From Spartobacteria bacterium (GTDB taxonomy: Bacteria; Verrucomicrobiota; Verrucomicrobiia; Chthoniobacterales; UBA10450): a DNA stretch of 33,686 nucleotides. A program made the translations under genes and the position numbers. Below, one piece after another: positions 31,573 through 33,686 of the stretch. The DNA lies in NCBI GenBank assembly GCA_021324035.1, contig JAJPJU010000237.1, positions 1 through 33,686 of the forward strand, given 5' to 3'. Position 1 is the first letter of the stretch. Every line of letters begins with the position of its first letter. The notes under the pieces are model-generated. The model worked only from the letters and a program-made list of their open reading frames with translations. It was not told the DNA's origin and made no database searches.

Positions 31573-32856
31573 GTGAAAACTCGGCTCAGCCGGATCTTTT
31601 TCGCGTCGCTTTTCGCGTTTTGCCCAGTAGCCGGCCGTGGTTTCGAATTCTCTGAGCATACTGTAAGTCCGTCGGGCCAATTCATCGTTTACGGCGCCGA
31701 TGATGCGACTCGCGGCGCCTTGTCGGAAGTGGCCGAACGGATCAAGGCAAATTTCCTGTCTGTTCTGAAACGTCGCGACGCGTGGAGGATTGCGGTGGTG
31801 GTCAATTTGCAATCGCGGGCGGTGAATCTCCCGGAGGTTCCAGCTACCGACCTCCGCTTCAGCCAGACTGAAACCGGAGCAAAGCTGCAGCTGAATCTCG
31901 CGGTTTCGGCAAAAACCGATCCGCTGACAATCGAGCGAGCGCTCGCCAGGGTGATCGTCATAGAAATGATTTATCGGAGTCAAACTGGAGTAGTCGCCGG
32001 AGACGTTTACGTCGAGCCGCCGGGGTGGCTGGTAAACGGTTTGCTGGCTTCGGCGCCGAATAAAGATCGCACTGAATTGGTGGGTGTACTCTCAACTCCG
32101 GCCCGCGAGATTAGTTTGACGGAATTTTTAAATCAGCGCCTGGAAACGTTGGATTCTTCGACCCGGCAGATTTATCGCGCCTATTCCTTCGTTTTGGTCC
32201 AGATGTTGATGGACAGCCCAAATGGACGTTCGCGTCTGGGGCACTATATCGACAATTTGGCGTTTGCTACCAACGATCCGATCGCCGATTTGCGCGCGGC
32301 ATTTCCCGAACTTGGTGACTTTGGCAGAGCTTGGAAAACGAAGATCGCTGATTTAAAGACCGGAGCGGACAAGGATCTTCTGAGCTTTTCGCAAACGGAC
32401 GAAAAACTAAACGAATTGCTGCAAACGAATTTCCCTTCCAGAGATGGCGGTCAGGAATCTGTTTCGCTGGAAAGTTTTTCGCACGCGAAACCGAATCCGA
32501 CTCAGCGGCGGACCTTGCAGGAGTTCAGCCAGCAATTGCTGTTGCTCGCGACTCGAGCGAATCCCATCCTGCGCCCAATTGTCCAGGATTATCAGCGGGC
32601 CGCCGATGAGGTTGTTCTTGGCCGAAAGCGCGGAATTGAGAAGCGCCTCGCGGAACTGAGATCGTTGCATACGAGGCTCGCAGCGCGGATGAACGACGTC
32701 GAAGATTATCTGAATTGGTTTGAAGCGGCGAAACTCGAAACCCCGAGCGGAATCTTCGACAATTACTTGCAGGCGACGACGTCGATCGAGGTTCAAAAAC
32801 CGCGACGAAAGGACGCTCTTTCGGTCTATCTGGATGCGATGGAGATGGAGTTTTGA
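31573..32856 (+). CDS. secreted protein, possibly degenerate gluzincin-like; hypothetical
   Basis: This 427-aa protein starts at GTG with a signal peptide (MKTRLSRIFFASLFAFCPVAGRG). The first half resembles the frame of MA-clan peptidases: TIERALARVIVIEMIYRSQ stands where HExxH would be, with only the Glu kept, and PPGWLVNGLLAS stands where WLxEGLA would be, with the Glu replaced by Asn. If this alignment is right, it is catalytically dead. The C-terminal half is helical (RRTLQEFSQQLLLLATRANP, KRLAELRSLHTRLAARMNDVEDYLNWFEA) and could be a coiled-coil interaction region. I do not recognise a named family. Confidence 0.65.
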   Translation: MKTRLSRIFFASLFAFCPVAGRGFEFSEHTVSPSGQFIVYGADDATRGALSEVAERIKANFLSVLKRRDAWRIAVVVNLQSRAVNLPEVPATDLRFSQTETGAKLQLNLAVSAKTDPLTIERALARVIVIEMIYRSQTGVVAGDVYVEPPGWLVNGLLASAPNKDRTELVGVLSTPAREISLTEFLNQRLETLDSSTRQIYRAYSFVLVQMLMDSPNGRSRLGHYIDNLAFATNDPIADLRAAFPELGDFGRAWKTKIADLKTGADKDLLSFSQTDEKLNELLQTNFPSRDGGQESVSLESFSHAKPNPTQRRTLQEFSQQLLLLATRANPILRPIVQDYQRAADEVVLGRKRGIEKRLAELRSLHTRLAARMNDVEDYLNWFEAAKLETPSGIFDNYLQATTSIEVQKPRRKDALSVYLDAMEMEF

Positions 32857-32970
32857 CCTTTTCGGCGGCCCAATATGCCCAAAGTCGGATCGGACATGCT
32901 AAGTTACTGTGCAACAATAGCTCAGGGACGCTGTTTAATGAGTACAACCTCAACCCAAAGGAATTCAAAA

Positions 32971-33686
32971 ATGGATGCTAAATTGTTTATCGCCAGCCTG
33001 CTGGCCGTCATCGGTCTGGTTGCTCCTGTGCAAGCCGGCAACGGTCATCATGGCGGCAGCGGCGGAAATTTCGTCTCGGGTCGCTCGGGCGCGGGACGCG
33101 GTGTCAGTCCATCGTTCAGTTCGATGCCAGCGCGAAGCTTTGGCGGCAATCGTATGATGTACTCAGGGCAACGCTTTTCCTCATATGGAATGCGTTCTCC
33201 GAACGTGATGCGTTATCACCCTCAGTCGGTGAATTCGAACTTCGGCGCCCAGCGGCTCGCCCAGGGAAATTTCCAGGCAAACCGGTTCAATCATTCGGCG
33301 AACAATCCGCGGATCGGCGCCAATCGAAACGGTTTCGCCTCGAATAACCATGCGCTCAATAGCCAGCGCTTTGGTTCCGGCCAATTTCGCAACGCGCAAG
33401 GCCGCCTCGCGCCCAACTGGAAGAATCACGTGGTCGCCCAACATGCAGGAAACTGGCACTCAAATTGGAGCCATAACCATTCTCATTGGTGGCACGGCCA
33501 TAATTGGTGCTTCATCGGTGGCTCCTGGTTCGCCTTTGATGTTGGGTTCTCGCCCTGGTGGCCTTGGTGGTGGGATTATCCGTACTACGGTTACGGATAC
33601 GGCTATCCCTACGGATACGGGTACGGCTACAACTACGGAAACGGATACGATCAAGGTTACGGGGATTCCGGCGTTTACGACAGCCA
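32971..33686 (+). CDS. secreted His/Asn/Gly/Trp/Tyr-rich protein, 3' truncated by window end
   Basis: This ORF is not in the supplied track. From ATG 32971, with AAGGA about 9 nt upstream, it stays open for 238 codons to the window end. A signal peptide (MDAKLFIASLLAVIGLVAPVQA) is followed by a Gly/Ser/Arg/Asn-rich region, then a His/Trp-rich stretch (HSNWSHNHSHWWHGHNW) and a single Cys region (CFIGGSWFAFDVGFSPWWPW). A Tyr-Gly repeat follows (YGYGYGYPYGYGYGYNYG). The composition suggests an extracellular, low-complexity or metal-binding surface protein. The true C-terminus is unknown and no family is recognised. Confidence 0.75.
   Translation, partial: MDAKLFIASLLAVIGLVAPVQAGNGHHGGSGGNFVSGRSGAGRGVSPSFSSMPARSFGGNRMMYSGQRFSSYGMRSPNVMRYHPQSVNSNFGAQRLAQGNFQANRFNHSANNPRIGANRNGFASNNHALNSQRFGSGQFRNAQGRLAPNWKNHVVAQHAGNWHSNWSHNHSHWWHGHNWCFIGGSWFAFDVGFSPWWPWWWDYPYYGYGYGYPYGYGYGYNYGNGYDQGYGDSGVYDS

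Overview
This window looks like a chromosomal stretch of a soil-type Verrucomicrobiota bacterium, possibly near Chthoniobacterales. That is a judgement from protein flavour, gene order and intergenic repeat types, not from a marker-gene search. Base composition and codon use look even throughout, and I see no transposase, integrase, phage gene or CRISPR array. Most genes are ordinary chromosomal ones.

Layout. (1) 0.1-3.5 kb, + strand: a methylcitrate-cycle cluster for propionate oxidation (prpD-prpB-prpC), then a hotdog thioesterase and a complete secreted class A beta-lactamase. (2) 4.9-8.1 kb: a lipoprotein of the cardiolipin synthase/phospholipase D type (-), a divergent AsmA-like membrane-anchored protein (+), a DUF5329-like secreted protein (-), and tRNA-Arg(TCT) (-). 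(3) 8.2-14.2 kb: a small basic ORF with an AT-hook-like motif, then a tightly packed + strand run sppA - CPBP protease - thiL - tsaE - tsaB - alr, then a RelE-fold orphan coupled to a small lipoprotein. (4) 14.3-15.4 kb, - strand: dksA-like - rpmG - rpsR. The 57-aa rpmG is absent from the supplied ORF track. All three proteins are versions lacking a complete zinc site. A good sigma70-type promoter and a strong hairpin sit just upstream of dksA. (5) 15.6-23.3 kb: two ABC-2 permeases on the - strand flank a + strand block of macA, a separate macB ATPase gene, a separate macB permease gene, a secreted caspase-fold protein, a rhodanese and a HEAT-like secreted protein. (6) 23.4-30.1 kb, mainly - strand: a YjdF/DUF2238 membrane protein, then mfd - surA-like - pdxA in one transcription direction, and an L,D-transpeptidase lipoprotein. 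(7) 30.2-33.7 kb, + strand: an FmdB-type zinc ribbon protein coupled to a zinc-ribbon membrane protein, a structured 222-nt intergenic region, a secreted protein that may be a degenerate gluzincin, and a His/Trp/Gly/Tyr-rich secreted protein cut by the window end.

The most unusual gene is the one at 19889-21004. It is an exported C14 caspase-fold protein with the His and Cys dyad, followed by an EF-hand loop and two tandem Tudor-knot/Agenet-like barrels. That domain string resembles parts of eukaryotic chromatin readers and I do not know it as a described bacterial system. The second strong signal is the number of palindromic or tandem intergenic repeats. Three copies of one CCGAAA/TTTCGG inverted-repeat family lie within 4.5 kb, there are single copies of other types, and one repeat appears to have been absorbed into the pdxA coding sequence.
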